Notes: generated from the sequence alone by a model not told the origin. A DNA stretch of 64,000 nucleotides from Verrucomicrobiales bacterium (GCA_029213005.1 JARGPI010000023.1:50648-114647), one strand, 5' to 3'. Shown: positions 1 through 8,771, numbered from the stretch's first letter. Made by a program: numbers and translations.

Positions 1-3000
1 GAGCGGTTCGGTCGAAATGGTCCGGGTTTGGCCGTTGGTGCCATTGATGTAAACAAGGCCTTCTTCATTCAAAACCCAGGCGTGAGCAGACTCTTCTCCC
101 AGAAACGTTCCCTGCACCTCAAATTCCTGAGATGCGATCGGCAGGTTGAGCGTGATCATCCGCAGCCCCCGGGAATCCATCAACCAGAGAAAATCGTCGG
201 CGAGGGTGGCGTGAGCGCTTTCGCCAGTGATGAGGCGATGTTTTGCCCAGTCAACCGCCGGAGCCAGCAAGCTTCCCGGATAGTTCAAAAATGACATCAC
301 CTGCCGGTCATCGATCCCTTTTTTCTTCGAAAGATGGCTCACATGGTGGCGACGACTGTTCTTATCCAGCGGAATCCAGACCGGTTTGGGTTTGGTTTGC
401 TCCAGTGTGACCAGTTCCTCCTCAGAAAGATCCTCCCGCTGTTCCCGCAGGGTGATAGGGAAGACCCGGACTTCTTTTCCGGTGAATGACCACAGAGGAT
501 CGCCGGTATTCAAGTCGAAGAGTCCCGACTCTTTACCGTAAACGAGAAGGCGACCGTTTTTTACCGAAATACCGGTGTTGAGCGAGACCAGAGAATGACT
601 GGTTTTCGAAGCTTTGGTGGAGGTTGTGGTCTCCCAGATTAATTTCCCAGTGGAGGCATCGAGCCCCGCCAGAGTATTGGTGTAGGGATCAAAAATTACG
701 ATCCGATCTCCCTCAGCATCAAATTGCATCGCCGGCAGGGCTCCGCCAATTGATTCCAAAGTTTCGTCAGCAGGAGGCAGTCCGGCTTTCCACGAGAGCG
801 AGCCGTCGGCACAGGAGTAAGCCCGCAGCTCCCGGTTAAAAGAAAGAAGGAAATGGCCTCCGGTGACAATCAACTGTCTGACTTTCCGGACCGATGCGTT
901 GGGACTGGCAACCGATTGTGATGCGGCACTCGAGAGGGGAAGCTCGGACACGCCGTAGTATTTTTTCCATACCAATTTTCCGGTTCCGGGATCGACTTTA
1001 TAAATTTGCCCCCGGTCATCCAGGACCAGAAGACAGTTGGCCGCTTCTCGCACCCGTAATACTCTGGCACCCTGATCGACTTCGAATCCCCAAAGAATTT
1101 TAGGTAACCCGAGGAGGGGCAGTTCGCGGGACGGGCCATCGAGTCCATTGTTTTTCGGAGGGGTGGCAATCGTCTCCATCGCAGCCTTCAGCGGGATTGC
1201 AAGGCCGTCTGGAAAGCGCAGGTTCACATCTTGATCCACATCGAGTCGGGCCTGCAGTTGTTTGACGGCATCCTCTTTTTCCGCCTTCCGGTTAAGTTGG
1301 CTGTAGAGGTAGGCCCGGGACCAGGCGATCCAGAGTAAATCGGTCCCCTGAGCTTCCCGCTCTGCGGCATCCAGCAACGGAAGTGCCTCCTCCAGGCCGG
1401 AGTCCTGAGCGACGATCGCGGCGATTGAGCGCCAATAGGAGTCGAGAAGGTGCCACTGCAGAGATTGCGTGGTGTCCTGTCGCCACTCGGTCGCTTTGCC
1501 CCGTTGTGCGACGCCCTGAAGCAGGTTTCTAATGGCCGTGCGGAAGTCGTCTTCGTTTCCTTCCACCGCGAGAAGCGCGAGTCTTTTCTCCCAGCTGAAG
1601 AGGTCCGAAGGTTCCAGTGCGGTGACCGCAGCGAGGGCGTCCCCGGCAAGTTTCCGGTCACCAAATTCCATCAGCATCCGGTAGCTGTTGCGAAGCAAAT
1701 TCGGCGAGGTAACTTTTTCGAGATTTAGTTTCTCTAAAATTCCGATAGCGAGATCGGGCCGCTGCACATTGTGATAGAGCAAAGCTCTCTGCAGTTCGTA
1801 TTCACTGCTTCGCTCTGGATCCTCGGTGGCGAGAGCGGAAAGTTGGGCTTCCACTTCGGCCGCCTGAGAAGGATCTTTTTCGAGGGTTTTGACCAGCAGT
1901 TGCCGAAGTTTGATCTTCAAATCCCGATCCAGCGTTTCAACGCCGAGCCGTTTCTGAATCGCCGAAGCAACCCGGCTGGTAAGCTGGCGGCGTTCCCCGG
2001 CTTCACAGAGGTAGAGAAATTTCTCGATTCGGTCGACGGTCCAATCCTTATCCGCGAAGGTGAAGAGTCCCTGTTCTTCTTCGAAGAAGGAGTCGACGGT
2101 CCCGAGATTGTCATTAACGATTAGACCCACATTGAGCCACGACTTGTAGCGGGCCGGGGTATCGGTCTGTTCCCGTAAATTCTGGAGCAGGGAGGTGGCT
2201 TCGTAACCTTTGCCGAGTTCACTCTGAACCCGGGCGAGGGCGAGACCGGGCTCAAAAGGAAGGACTGCAGTCTGGTCGATGAATTGCTTTAAAATCGTCT
2301 CCGCAGGGCCGAAAAACTGTTCCTCGATGAGGAACTGACTGAGATCGAGGAGGTTCTCCACTTCAACCCCTTTGGCCGAGCTGTTCGCAAGCAATTTTTT
2401 GACGTTGGGCTCGAGTCCTTCTTCGAGATAGACTTCGCACAGTTCCCTGGTCACATCGAGCCGCGTTGGTTCGAGTTTGAGGTAGGCTTCGTAGTGCTTC
2501 AGAGCTGTTCTCGCATGATCAGTGGACCGGAGGAATCTGGCAAGATCGAGAATTCGCGCACTTTTTTCGGCCCCCTCGAGACTGGCGAGAACGAGATCAA
2601 AATCCTGCTGAGCCGCGAGGGGATCATCTTTCTCGTAATGAGCTTTGACCAGTTTGTAGCGGAGATCGGTCCGTGATGGATGAATTTCGAGCCGGTTATC
2701 GAGATAATCGATCAGTTCCTGTGAGTTGGTCCGTTTCTCGACCTGTTCGATAGCGAGCGTTTCTATCCGGATCGATTCGGGCAGGTCAGCCGAACCCTTT
2801 TTCAAAACCTTGAGAGCTTCGTCGTTGAGACCACTCGCAATCAGGATTTCAGCGTAGTCGAGGATTGCCGTTTCCTTTTCCGGGGTCTTTTCGTAGTTTT
2901 TACGGCTTTGATCGAGCAGGGCAAACCGCTCCTCTTCCGAGGCGATCACGCTGACGCGAAGACTCATCACCTCGTTACGGCGATGATGATCGGGAGCGAG

Positions 3001-3765
3001 CTTTGCCAGGATTTTATCCAGTCGATTCCCGGCTTGAACCGTCTTGCCCAGCGCGGTTTCCGCTTTGGCTGCGAGGACGTTGGCTTCCACTTTTTGCTCC
3101 GGATTAAGCGGCTGGGAAATGGCCCGGTTCAGAGCCAGCAGACCCAGTTCCCAGAATTGATGGCGAAGCATCACCTGGCCGAGGGAAAGCATCGTAGGGC
3201 CGGTTTGGCCTTCGACCATCAACAATTTCTGCAATTGAGTGGTGGCCAGTTCCCGGCCTTTTTCAGTCGTCGACCGGTCCAACAGTTCGCCGAGCCACTG
3301 ACTCTGGCGGGTTTTACTCGTCTCGAGGTCGATCGCGGTGGATAAGGCTTCCAGACTCCGGGCATCGTCCTTCTTTTTCAGCGAGTGGGAAAGAATATAC
3401 TGGAGGTGGGGAAAGGTGGGGTGCTGACGGGCCGCCGACTGAATAAATTCGTCAGCTTCTGGCCTTTCCAGTGTGGTCAAAATCCGGGCGAGAACGGCTT
3501 TGGCTCCGGCATCGTCGGGATATTGGGCGATGTGAGCCTGATAGAGTCCCACCAGTTCCTCTTCACGCTTTTCTTTGGTGTAAAGCCGAACCAGCGAGTC
3601 GAGCGGAGCTCCCAGCGCGGAATCATAATGCAAAGCGGTTCGTAATTTCAGCGCTTCAGCTGTAAAAGGGTCTTCCTGAGTGTAGGCTGATGCTGACAAC
3701 AGGATGCAGACGAGGCTTATCAAACCCGTGATCGTTAGGCGGACTGCTGTTGTGTTTTCTGACAT
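1..3765 (-). CDS. Secreted TPR and PQQ/beta-propeller repeat protein, C-terminus cut by window edge
   Basis: The open frame runs from an ATG at 3765 to the window edge, 1,255 codons, with no stop. The N-terminus has a charged start and a hydrophobic stretch ending near residue 28 (SASA-YTQ), consistent with a Sec signal peptide. Residues about 40-850 are alpha-helical, leucine- and alanine-rich, with repeated LxxxxxxYP and degenerate TPR-like units. From about residue 880 it turns into PQQ-like beta-propeller blades (VDPGTGKLVWKK, LDASTGKLIWE, FDLNTGDPLWSF). The likely role is a periplasmic or envelope scaffold, but the substrate is unknown. It is the last gene of a minus-strand run behind acpS, 82 bp away. 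It is easily missed because its stop lies outside the window. Confidence 0.85.
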   Translation of the reverse strand, partial: MSENTTAVRLTITGLISLVCILLSASAYTQEDPFTAEALKLRTALHYDSALGAPLDSLVRLYTKEKREEELVGLYQAHIAQYPDDAGAKAVLARILTTLERPEADEFIQSAARQHPTFPHLQYILSHSLKKKDDARSLEALSTAIDLETSKTRQSQWLGELLDRSTTEKGRELATTQLQKLLMVEGQTGPTMLSLGQVMLRHQFWELGLLALNRAISQPLNPEQKVEANVLAAKAETALGKTVQAGNRLDKILAKLAPDHHRRNEVMSLRVSVIASEEERFALLDQSRKNYEKTPEKETAILDYAEILIASGLNDEALKVLKKGSADLPESIRIETLAIEQVEKRTNSQELIDYLDNRLEIHPSRTDLRYKLVKAHYEKDDPLAAQQDFDLVLASLEGAEKSARILDLARFLRSTDHARTALKHYEAYLKLEPTRLDVTRELCEVYLEEGLEPNVKKLLANSSAKGVEVENLLDLSQFLIEEQFFGPAETILKQFIDQTAVLPFEPGLALARVQSELGKGYEATSLLQNLREQTDTPARYKSWLNVGLIVNDNLGTVDSFFEEEQGLFTFADKDWTVDRIEKFLYLCEAGERRQLTSRVASAIQKRLGVETLDRDLKIKLRQLLVKTLEKDPSQAAEVEAQLSALATEDPERSSEYELQRALLYHNVQRPDLAIGILEKLNLEKVTSPNLLRNSYRMLMEFGDRKLAGDALAAVTALEPSDLFSWEKRLALLAVEGNEDDFRTAIRNLLQGVAQRGKATEWRQDTTQSLQWHLLDSYWRSIAAIVAQDSGLEEALPLLDAAEREAQGTDLLWIAWSRAYLYSQLNRKAEKEDAVKQLQARLDVDQDVNLRFPDGLAIPLKAAMETIATPPKNNGLDGPSRELPLLGLPKILWGFEVDQGARVLRVREAANCLLVLDDRGQIYKVDPGTGKLVWKKYYGVSELPLSSAASQSVASPNASVRKVRQLIVTGGHFLLSFNRELRAYSCADGSLSWKAGLPPADETLESIGGALPAMQFDAEGDRIVIFDPYTNTLAGLDASTGKLIWETTTSTKASKTSHSLVSLNTGISVKNGRLLVYGKESGLFDLNTGDPLWSFTGKEVRVFPITLREQREDLSEEELVTLEQTKPKPVWIPLDKNSRRHHVSHLSKKKGIDDRQVMSFLNYPGSLLAPAVDWAKHRLITGESAHATLADDFLWLMDSRGLRMITLNLPIASQEFEVQGTFLGEESAHAWVLNEEGLVYINGTNGQTRTISTEPL

Positions 3766-3847
3766 GTATTCAAAATGACTTTTGAACTGTGACACTGTTA
3801 CGCGTCACACCTCATCTTTCCAACGATAACCTCGACAAAAACTGAGG

Positions 3848-4231
3848 TTAATCGCAGATCGCGACGGCATTTGCTGCGGCGTGATTATCGGAATGACTCA
3901 AACTGACCATTACTGAGGTGATGCCGTGTTTGTCGGCAAACGTCTTACCATCACCGCTCAATACCACGTAGGGCTTGCCGAGCTCGTCGCGCAGAATTTC
4001 CATATCGGTCCAGTTGAGGTTTTCCCCGATCCCGGTGCCGAACGATTTAGCGATGGCTTCTTTGGCGGCGAATCGGACTGCGTAGTGTGGGGCGGGGTAG
4101 CGCATTTTCCCGCAATAAGTCCGCTCTCTCTGCGTGAAGATGCGATCAATAAAACGATCTCCGTAATCCGTGATGGAATCTTCAATCCGCTTCGTGTCGA
4201 CGATGTCGATTCCTATTCCGTAGATTTGCAA
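3848..4231 (-). CDS. acpS: Holo-[acyl-carrier-protein] synthase
   Basis: This 127-residue protein matches the usual AcpS length. It should transfer 4'-phosphopantetheine from CoA to the serine of apo-ACP in the cytoplasm. Visible family motifs are GIGIDIVD at residues 5-12 (metal-binding Asp), RFAAKEAIAKSFGTG at 53-67, and VSLSHSDNHA near 108-117. The reading frame starts with TTG at 4231 and I see no in-frame ATG upstream that fits, so TTG is taken as the start. It lies between a zinc-ribbon membrane protein and the TPR/PQQ gene. It is the only phosphopantetheinyl transferase in the window, so it is one candidate (weak, because AcpS types often prefer fatty-acid ACP) for priming the PKS-NRPS at 25.5-37.5 kb. 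Confidence 0.93.
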   Translation of the reverse strand: MQIYGIGIDIVDTKRIEDSITDYGDRFIDRIFTQRERTYCGKMRYPAPHYAVRFAAKEAIAKSFGTGIGENLNWTDMEILRDELGKPYVVLSGDGKTFADKHGITSVMVSLSHSDNHAAANAVAICD

Positions 4232-4282
4232 AATAAAGTGAGGCAGAGAATAACGGTGGAAAAGCGCCCGATCAAGGGATTG

Positions 4283-4915
4283 TCACGACAATTCCCGGGT
4301 CAACATCGCCACCCAGACGATTACCAGAGCGGTCCAGCCTGACAGAACGATGATGCTGAATATCAAAGCCAACCACCATCGGAAACGCCCCCGGGGGACC
4401 CAGCCGACGGGCTCTTTTCGGAATCTGAGCAGAACAAAGAGAGCGATCGGACCGGTAAAAAGCGTAAGCGGCAGCATGGCGAGCAGGCCGAGCGCGCGAT
4501 TGTCCCAGATTTTTAAACTGGCCCGGTAGTTGGTGTCGGCCTTCTGTTCCCGCAAGTTGTGGAGACAGGGGAGGCAGAAAGTTTTTCCATCCCAGTTGAC
4601 GGAAGCTTTCCCGGACATAAAACAACCGCATTCGTCGCAGATCACCTCAGCTTTTAATTCGGGATAAAACTGACAGGTAGCGTCACCGCCCTCGGCGGGG
4701 TGGGGTTGCAATTTTTTCGGGGGGGCTTTAGTCAATCTCGGGAATATCCGGAAGGAAATGGGGGCCCTGCAGAACTGGCAGTTCGTTTCGCCGACACCGA
4801 CGGCCTCAACTTCATTTTCCATGCGACATTTCGGGCAGGCGATGATGCCCAGCGGCCTTTCTTTGGGAGGAAGTTGTGGAATTTTCGGTGCGTCGCCTAA
4901 AATTGGATCATTCAT
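4283..4915 (-). CDS. Zinc-ribbon membrane protein, function unknown
   Basis: This is a 210-residue protein. The N-terminal half carries two pairs of cysteines, CPKC at about 28-31 and CQFC at about 47-50, which make a zinc-ribbon-like unit. A second cysteine cluster (CDEC and CLPC, about residues 93-118) may form another zinc site. The C-terminal half has two strong hydrophobic segments (about 145-168 and 180-204), so it is probably an inner-membrane protein with a cytoplasmic zinc-binding head. It sits 12 bp after the RDD-family gene and 51 bp before acpS on the same strand, so co-transcription is likely. I do not recognise the family. Confidence 0.75.
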   Translation of the reverse strand: MNDPILGDAPKIPQLPPKERPLGIIACPKCRMENEVEAVGVGETNCQFCRAPISFRIFPRLTKAPPKKLQPHPAEGGDATCQFYPELKAEVICDECGCFMSGKASVNWDGKTFCLPCLHNLREQKADTNYRASLKIWDNRALGLLAMLPLTLFTGPIALFVLLRFRKEPVGWVPRGRFRWWLALIFSIIVLSGWTALVIVWVAMLTRELS

Positions 4916-4927
4916 CGTGAAGTTGGG

Positions 4928-5857
4928 TTATTTGGGGACCACTCTGGTGGAGGCGATCCGGTCGTGAAACGCTCGTTTCTGCTCGTCAAAAGCGGCCATC
5001 CAGAAGACAGAGGTCAAAACAATCGATAGAATGGTGGGAAGCGCAAATGCGAGGAACCACGAAGCGATTAGAAACGCGGTGCTTCCGCTTTGGAAGCCGC
5101 TCGAGACCAGGCCAATGAAAAATCCGAACATGACGTAGGGAAGAATTTTGACGCCCTCGAGAAAAATCGGCGTCTTGGCGAACCAACGCCCGATTGAGCG
5201 CTTGTAGGTGACCCGGGAATGATCGGGTTGCACAATTTTTGCCCCAATCACCATCTTGCCGAGAGTCCCCTGATATTTCCCAACCATCCAGATTTCGTAG
5301 ACAGCTCCCGCGCCGTAGGCGATCAGCGTAGCGAAGGCCATGAAAATCCCGGTGAAAGCTCCCCCTTGGGTCGGTACGCTGAAAACCTTCATCGTTCCGA
5401 AAAAGATCAAAGCGAGAACAGCCAGTAAAATCGCCATCAGACCGTATTTTACCATTTCATCGAGCATGACGCCGAGGGTTCGCCACCAGAAACCAATGAA
5501 TTCTTTTTCTTTGGTCGTGGTTTGGGCTTCCACCACCCGCCCGGTTTCCATGAGGGATTGGACAAATTCCTCGCGGGAGTCGACCCCAATCATTGCATCG
5601 CCATAGGGGACCATCTCCCGGCTGCTGAGGACTCTCCCGGAGTAGGCGCAGATACCCAGATCGATCGGGTTGCCTTCCTCATCATTTTCAAACAATTCGG
5701 GGGCGACGGTGTGAAACGGCTCCCACGTATCCATGCCTTCGCGCCAGACCGAATTGCGGGCCGTGATCGCTCCGGTTTGGTTCAATTCGAGCAGAACGGA
5801 GTCGGCGACGGGTCCGTATTGCCGGTTCCAGGAATCTGTATAATACCATTCTGCCAT
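4928..5857 (-). CDS. RDD-family membrane protein with N-terminal GYF_2-like domain
   Basis: This protein has 309 residues. Residues 1-50 look like a GYF_2 domain (WYYTDSWNRQYGPV at the start, then a Trp-rich WREGMDTWEPF). The C-terminal 190 residues hold several hydrophobic segments and the RDD signature style (WRTLGVMLDEMVKYG, then GKMVIGAKIVQPDHSRVTYKRS around the conserved Arg-Asp elements). RDD proteins are integral membrane proteins, some linked to ion transport, and the role here is unknown. The GYF_2-RDD fusion is common in Verrucomicrobiota and Planctomycetes. It is followed by the zinc-ribbon membrane protein 12 bp later, which suggests a functional pair. Confidence 0.85.
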   Translation of the reverse strand: MAEWYYTDSWNRQYGPVADSVLLELNQTGAITARNSVWREGMDTWEPFHTVAPELFENDEEGNPIDLGICAYSGRVLSSREMVPYGDAMIGVDSREEFVQSLMETGRVVEAQTTTKEKEFIGFWWRTLGVMLDEMVKYGLMAILLAVLALIFFGTMKVFSVPTQGGAFTGIFMAFATLIAYGAGAVYEIWMVGKYQGTLGKMVIGAKIVQPDHSRVTYKRSIGRWFAKTPIFLEGVKILPYVMFGFFIGLVSSGFQSGSTAFLIASWFLAFALPTILSIVLTSVFWMAAFDEQKRAFHDRIASTRVVPK

Positions 5858-5920
5858 CGCGATCTTACGGGGAATTCTGAAGAATCGGGATCGGAATGTA
5901 AACCGGTAATCCTGACATTT

Positions 5921-6169
5921 TTACCCGCCCTGGACCGGTGGCATGATGGCGACCTCGTCGCCGGATTTTACCAGGTCACTGCGTGAAGCGTATTCGCAAT
6001 TGACCGCGATGAGCAGTTTTTCGTCCCAATCGGCGAGCTCTTTGTAATCGCCGTAAAGTTTTTTGAGGAGTTCGCCGACCGTGATGCTCGCGGATGGGAG
6101 AGGATAGTCGATTTCCTCCCGACTGGTGAAATCCTGAAGCAAAGAGAAAAAGAGGAGCCGGATTTTCAT
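5921..6169 (-). CDS. moaD: Molybdopterin synthase small subunit (MoaD/ThiS fold)
   Basis: This 82-residue ubiquitin-like sulfur carrier ends in the diagnostic Gly-Gly (IMPPVQGG), which is the C-terminus that becomes a thiocarboxylate. Together with MoaE it would put sulfur into precursor Z/cPMP to make molybdopterin. The N-terminal strand IRLLFFSLLQDF and the AVNCEYAS segment fit MoaD better than ThiS, because ThiS is shorter and begins differently. It overlaps the end of hpt by 4 bp (ATGA), so the two are translationally coupled. moaC lies 12 kb away at 18.3 kb, and moaE is not in the window. Confidence 0.82.
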   Translation of the reverse strand: MKIRLLFFSLLQDFTSREEIDYPLPSASITVGELLKKLYGDYKELADWDEKLLIAVNCEYASRSDLVKSGDEVAIMPPVQGG

Positions 6170-6738
6170 CGGATATATTCCGGTTTGAGCACCCCGATCA
6201 GAGGCAGATTACGGTATTCGCCATTGAAATCGAGTCCGTAGCCAACCACAAATTCATTACCCACTTCGAAGCCGATGTAGTCTGCCTCGACAAATTCGGC
6301 CCGGTCCACTTTCTTGGAGAGCAGGACGGCGATTTTCACCGACAGGGGATTACACTCCTTTTCGAATTTCTGACGAATCGCCGCCAGAGTTCTGCCGGTG
6401 TCGAGAATATCGTCCAGCAGAATGACATGGCGCCCATCGAGGTTAGGCATCCGGTTTTGCAGAAAGGTCACGGTGCCGGAACTTTCGGTTCCTTCGTAGG
6501 ATTCGACGCTGACGGAATCGGCTTTGAGCGGAAGCTGGATCTCGCGAATCAAGTCAGCCATAAAAAGCGCGCCGCCCTGCAGGATCATCACCACGGTGAG
6601 CGGTTCGCCGGAGTATTCCCGGGTAATGGCTTCGCCCATTTGGATGACCCGGTCCCGGATTTCCTCCTGAGAGAAAAGTACCTTTTCGAGACGTTCGTGA
6701 AGCCGCTCCTCCAGTGGTGACGTTGATTCGGTGGCCAT
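6166..6738 (-). CDS. hpt: Hypoxanthine (guanine) phosphoribosyltransferase
   Basis: This 190-residue cytoplasmic purine-salvage enzyme would convert hypoxanthine or guanine plus PRPP into IMP or GMP. The PRPP-binding loop VILLDDILDTGRTL (about residues 105-118) is typical, with the two acidic residues and the TGRT turn. VVMILQGGALFMADLI (about 48-63) is the first PRPP-contact loop. VGYGLDFNGEYRNLPLIGVL near the C-terminus matches the family's base- and Mg-binding region. The gene starts 4 bp after ridA ends and overlaps moaD by 4 bp, so the three form a compact minus-strand operon. Confidence 0.93.
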   Translation of the reverse strand: MATESTSPLEERLHERLEKVLFSQEEIRDRVIQMGEAITREYSGEPLTVVMILQGGALFMADLIREIQLPLKADSVSVESYEGTESSGTVTFLQNRMPNLDGRHVILLDDILDTGRTLAAIRQKFEKECNPLSVKIAVLLSKKVDRAEFVEADYIGFEVGNEFVVGYGLDFNGEYRNLPLIGVLKPEYIR

Positions 6739-6741
6739 GAC

Positions 6742-7116
6742 TTATTTGTTAACGATGCATTCGATTTCTACCCGGGAACCGAGAGGTAATCCGGCTACGG
6801 CAACCGTGGAGCGGGCCGGTTTGTGATCTCCGAAAAATTCGGCATAGATCCCGTTCACGATGGGGAAATCGGCCATATCAGTGATGAAAATCGTGGTTTT
6901 CGCGACGTCGGAAGGTGTCGCTCCGATTTCAGCCAATACTTTGCCGACATTTTCCAGAACTTGTTTGGTCTGAGCTTCGATACCGCCGTCCACAATTTTC
7001 ATTGTTGTGGGATCGAGCGGGATTTGGCCAGAGCAGAAGGTCAGGCCGTTGACTGACGCCGCGTGAGAATACGGCCCGATGGCCTCCGGCGCGCCGGATG
7101 CATTGATCAATTCCAT
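6742..7116 (-). CDS. ridA: RidA/YjgF/Rid-family enamine/imine deaminase
   Basis: With the start at the ATG at 7116 the protein is 124 residues, the usual size. An upstream frame of 23 more codons exists, but it runs through the TGTAC repeat side and adds a non-family sequence. Residues MELINASGAPEAIGPYSHA form the classic N-terminus, and the C-terminal VAVAGLPLGSRVEIECI contains the active-site Arg region (R-x-E-I-E) that binds carboxylates. RidA hydrolyses reactive 2-aminoacrylate and related enamines formed by PLP enzymes. It is first in the ridA-hpt-moaD run and lies downstream of the paired palindrome at 7196-7232. Confidence 0.92.
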   Translation of the reverse strand: MELINASGAPEAIGPYSHAASVNGLTFCSGQIPLDPTTMKIVDGGIEAQTKQVLENVGKVLAEIGATPSDVAKTTIFITDMADFPIVNGIYAEFFGDHKPARSTVAVAGLPLGSRVEIECIVNK

Positions 7117-7195
7117 GTCGGGACCATCGCCCAAAAAAAACAATCGTAAATGAAGAACATAAAACGGCGGGCTCTGCCCCCTCAAATTCGGAGAC

Positions 7196-7232
7196 TGTAC
7201 AGGGTACAGTCTGAAAGTGTACAGGGTACAAT
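7196..7232. repeat. Paired 13-bp palindrome, copy 1 (candidate operator)
   Basis: Two identical 13-mers TGTACAGGGTACA (5-bp arms around AGG) start at 7196 and 7218, a 22-bp period or about two helix turns. The first has arms that extend to 9 bp (AGACTGTAC / GTACAGTCT). The same arrangement with the same 22-bp period recurs at 44699-44737. Here it lies between the end of the Fur-type regulator gene and ridA, 80 bp upstream of the ridA start. It could be a tandem repressor-binding site or a small dispersed palindromic element. Confidence 0.8.
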
Positions 7233-7239
7233 CAGAGTT

Positions 7240-7710
7240 TTACGCCTTCGAGCAGGCGGGGCACTGTCCGTGGAAAGCCAGCGAATGGCTCAAATTCTTC
7301 CATCCGAATTGTTCCCTCAGCTTCTTTTCGACTTCTTTTAGAACGCAGGGAAACGGGACCTCAGTGATTTCGCCGCAATCGTGACAGAGCAGGTAGTCAT
7401 GATGGTGGTCCGCGAGATTGAGTTGGAAGTAATTTCCCTTATCACCGAAGTTTAACTGTCGGACTTTACCGAGATCTTTCAGCTTCATAATGAGCCGGTA
7501 AATCGTGGCCTGGTCTCGGCCTGCCAGTCCGGGAACCTCGCTCAACTCCGAAAGAAGAAAGGGGCGGTGCGCTTCAAGCATCGCGTGGAGTAATTCTTCC
7601 AGAGCTTCGGTTTTACGCATGCCGGAGTCCCGCAGTTCGTCGATGATTCTTCCGATGATAGCCTCCGACTCTTCGTGCGAAACACAGCAATCTGAACTAT
7701 GAGATTCCAT
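7240..7710 (-). CDS. Fur-family metalloregulator (Fur/Zur/PerR type)
   Basis: This 156-residue protein has an N-terminal winged helix at about 14-90 (RDQATIYRLIMKLKDLG is the recognition-helix region) and a C-terminal metal and dimerisation half. The HHHDYLLCHDCGEI motif (about residues 101-114) contains the regulatory-site histidines and the first CxxC. CPAC close to the C-terminus is the second CxxC of the structural zinc site. The metal it senses cannot be told from sequence alone. A Zur role is possible because a zinc-independent S14 gene lies 1.2 kb away. It is the first gene of the minus-strand run that continues through ridA. Confidence 0.88.
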   Translation of the reverse strand: MESHSSDCCVSHEESEAIIGRIIDELRDSGMRKTEALEELLHAMLEAHRPFLLSELSEVPGLAGRDQATIYRLIMKLKDLGKVRQLNFGDKGNYFQLNLADHHHDYLLCHDCGEITEVPFPCVLKEVEKKLREQFGWKNLSHSLAFHGQCPACSKA

Positions 7711-7806
7711 GGTTTCGTAAACGTGCCACTAACTCGAAAAGCTGTCGAGTCCCTTTCGTGAGTGATTCCAGATTGACCATCGGAATGCTGCGATTGATGT
7801 TTGGGT

Positions 7807-8511
7807 ATGAATGAGCCTCGTCTTCCCTATGAAAACTCCGGTAACGAATCAGGAAAAAAGGTGGCCCTTGGTTGCGGGTTCGGGTGCCTCGGAGCCGCTA
7901 TCATCTGCCTGCTAATCGGATTTTTCGTCGTTCGCGGGCTTCAATCGAAAGCTGAAGCGCTTGCTGGGATGGCGAGTTCGGAGCCGATGGCATTTGATTA
8001 CCCGAGGGTGCAGGCTAACGAGGCTGAGGCTGTGGTCTCCCGATTCGATAATTTTCGGCAGGCGATTGCGAATGCCAAACCGGCGGAGCCACTGGTTTTG
8101 ACGGAAGACGATCTCAATATTTTAATCTCGCAACACCCTTCCTTCGAGCCTCTCGCCGGAAAAACCGCGGTAAAAATTGTGGATAACCAGATCGAGGCCC
8201 GCGTGAGCCTGAAGCCGGAGGAGCTTCCATTTACGATCCCGTTTATCTCGAAAGCATTTGCCGGAAAATACATCAACGGAACCGGAAAAGTCGATTTCTC
8301 GATCCAAAATGAGGAAGCCCGGATGTATATCGTGGACTTTCAGCTTTCCGGATTGCCGATTCCTGAGGAATTCAAAGAGCAGTTTAAGCAGGAGAACCTG
8401 ATGGATAAGTTACTCGAAGACGAAGAGGTGAAATCCGTGCTCGATCGCATCGAGACGCTGAAAATCGAGAATAACACGCTCCGAATCGTCCCTGAAGCAA
8501 CTCCCGAATAA
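7807..8511 (+). CDS. Membrane-anchored protein of unknown function
   Basis: The start is taken at the ATG at 7807, two codons inside a longer TTG frame. The protein has 234 residues: a short polar N-terminus, one glycine- and cysteine-rich hydrophobic segment (about 22-45), then a soluble domain that would be outside the cytoplasm. Near residue 100 it reads LTEDDLNILISQHP, followed by beta-rich repeats (FSIQNEEARMYIVDFQLSG). This pattern resembles verrucomicrobial single-pass proteins of unknown role. It is divergent from the Fur-type gene (96 bp apart) and converges with fmdB 5 bp away. Confidence 0.8.
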   Translation: MNEPRLPYENSGNESGKKVALGCGFGCLGAAIICLLIGFFVVRGLQSKAEALAGMASSEPMAFDYPRVQANEAEAVVSRFDNFRQAIANAKPAEPLVLTEDDLNILISQHPSFEPLAGKTAVKIVDNQIEARVSLKPEELPFTIPFISKAFAGKYINGTGKVDFSIQNEEARMYIVDFQLSGLPIPEEFKEQFKQENLMDKLLEDEEVKSVLDRIETLKIENNTLRIVPEATPE

Positions 8512-8516
8512 CGTGG

Positions 8517-8771
8517 CTACAGCTTCTCGTAAGTCCCCTCGTCCCGCTTTTCAAGCACGGTGAATCCAGCCTTCTTTGCATCGCTAACCGACAGTGGTTT
8601 TGCGATCTGGGGAGAAGTTACTCCTTTGGAGAGCAACTTTTTGACCGGCTTTTTGCACACCGGGCACGTCTCCAGAGGAGGGCGGGTCAGCGGGCGTCGG
8701 ATCTCAAAGCCACGTCGACAAGCCGGGCAGGCATCCTCCGGATCGGAGGCAACATATTCGTAAATCGGCAT
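8517..8771 (-). CDS. FmdB-family zinc-ribbon regulatory protein
   Basis: This 84-residue protein begins with MPIYEYVA, the hallmark of the FmdB/CxxC_CxxC_SSSS family. Two CxxC pairs follow (CPAC at about 15-18 and CPVC at about 36-39) and would bind one zinc. The C-terminal KLLSKGV region is also typical. The family was named after a putative regulator of formamidase, but the general function is not settled. It lies between an unknown membrane protein and rpsN. I see no sign that it belongs to an operon. Confidence 0.9.
   Translation of the reverse strand: MPIYEYVASDPEDACPACRRGFEIRRPLTRPPLETCPVCKKPVKKLLSKGVTSPQIAKPLSVSDAKKAGFTVLEKRDEGTYEKL

Noticed and set aside
3782..3846. Short inverted repeats between acpS and the TPR/PQQ gene
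   Set aside because: Stems of only 5 bp (GTGAC/GTCAC, CCTC/GAGG) with no T-run; too weak to call a terminator.
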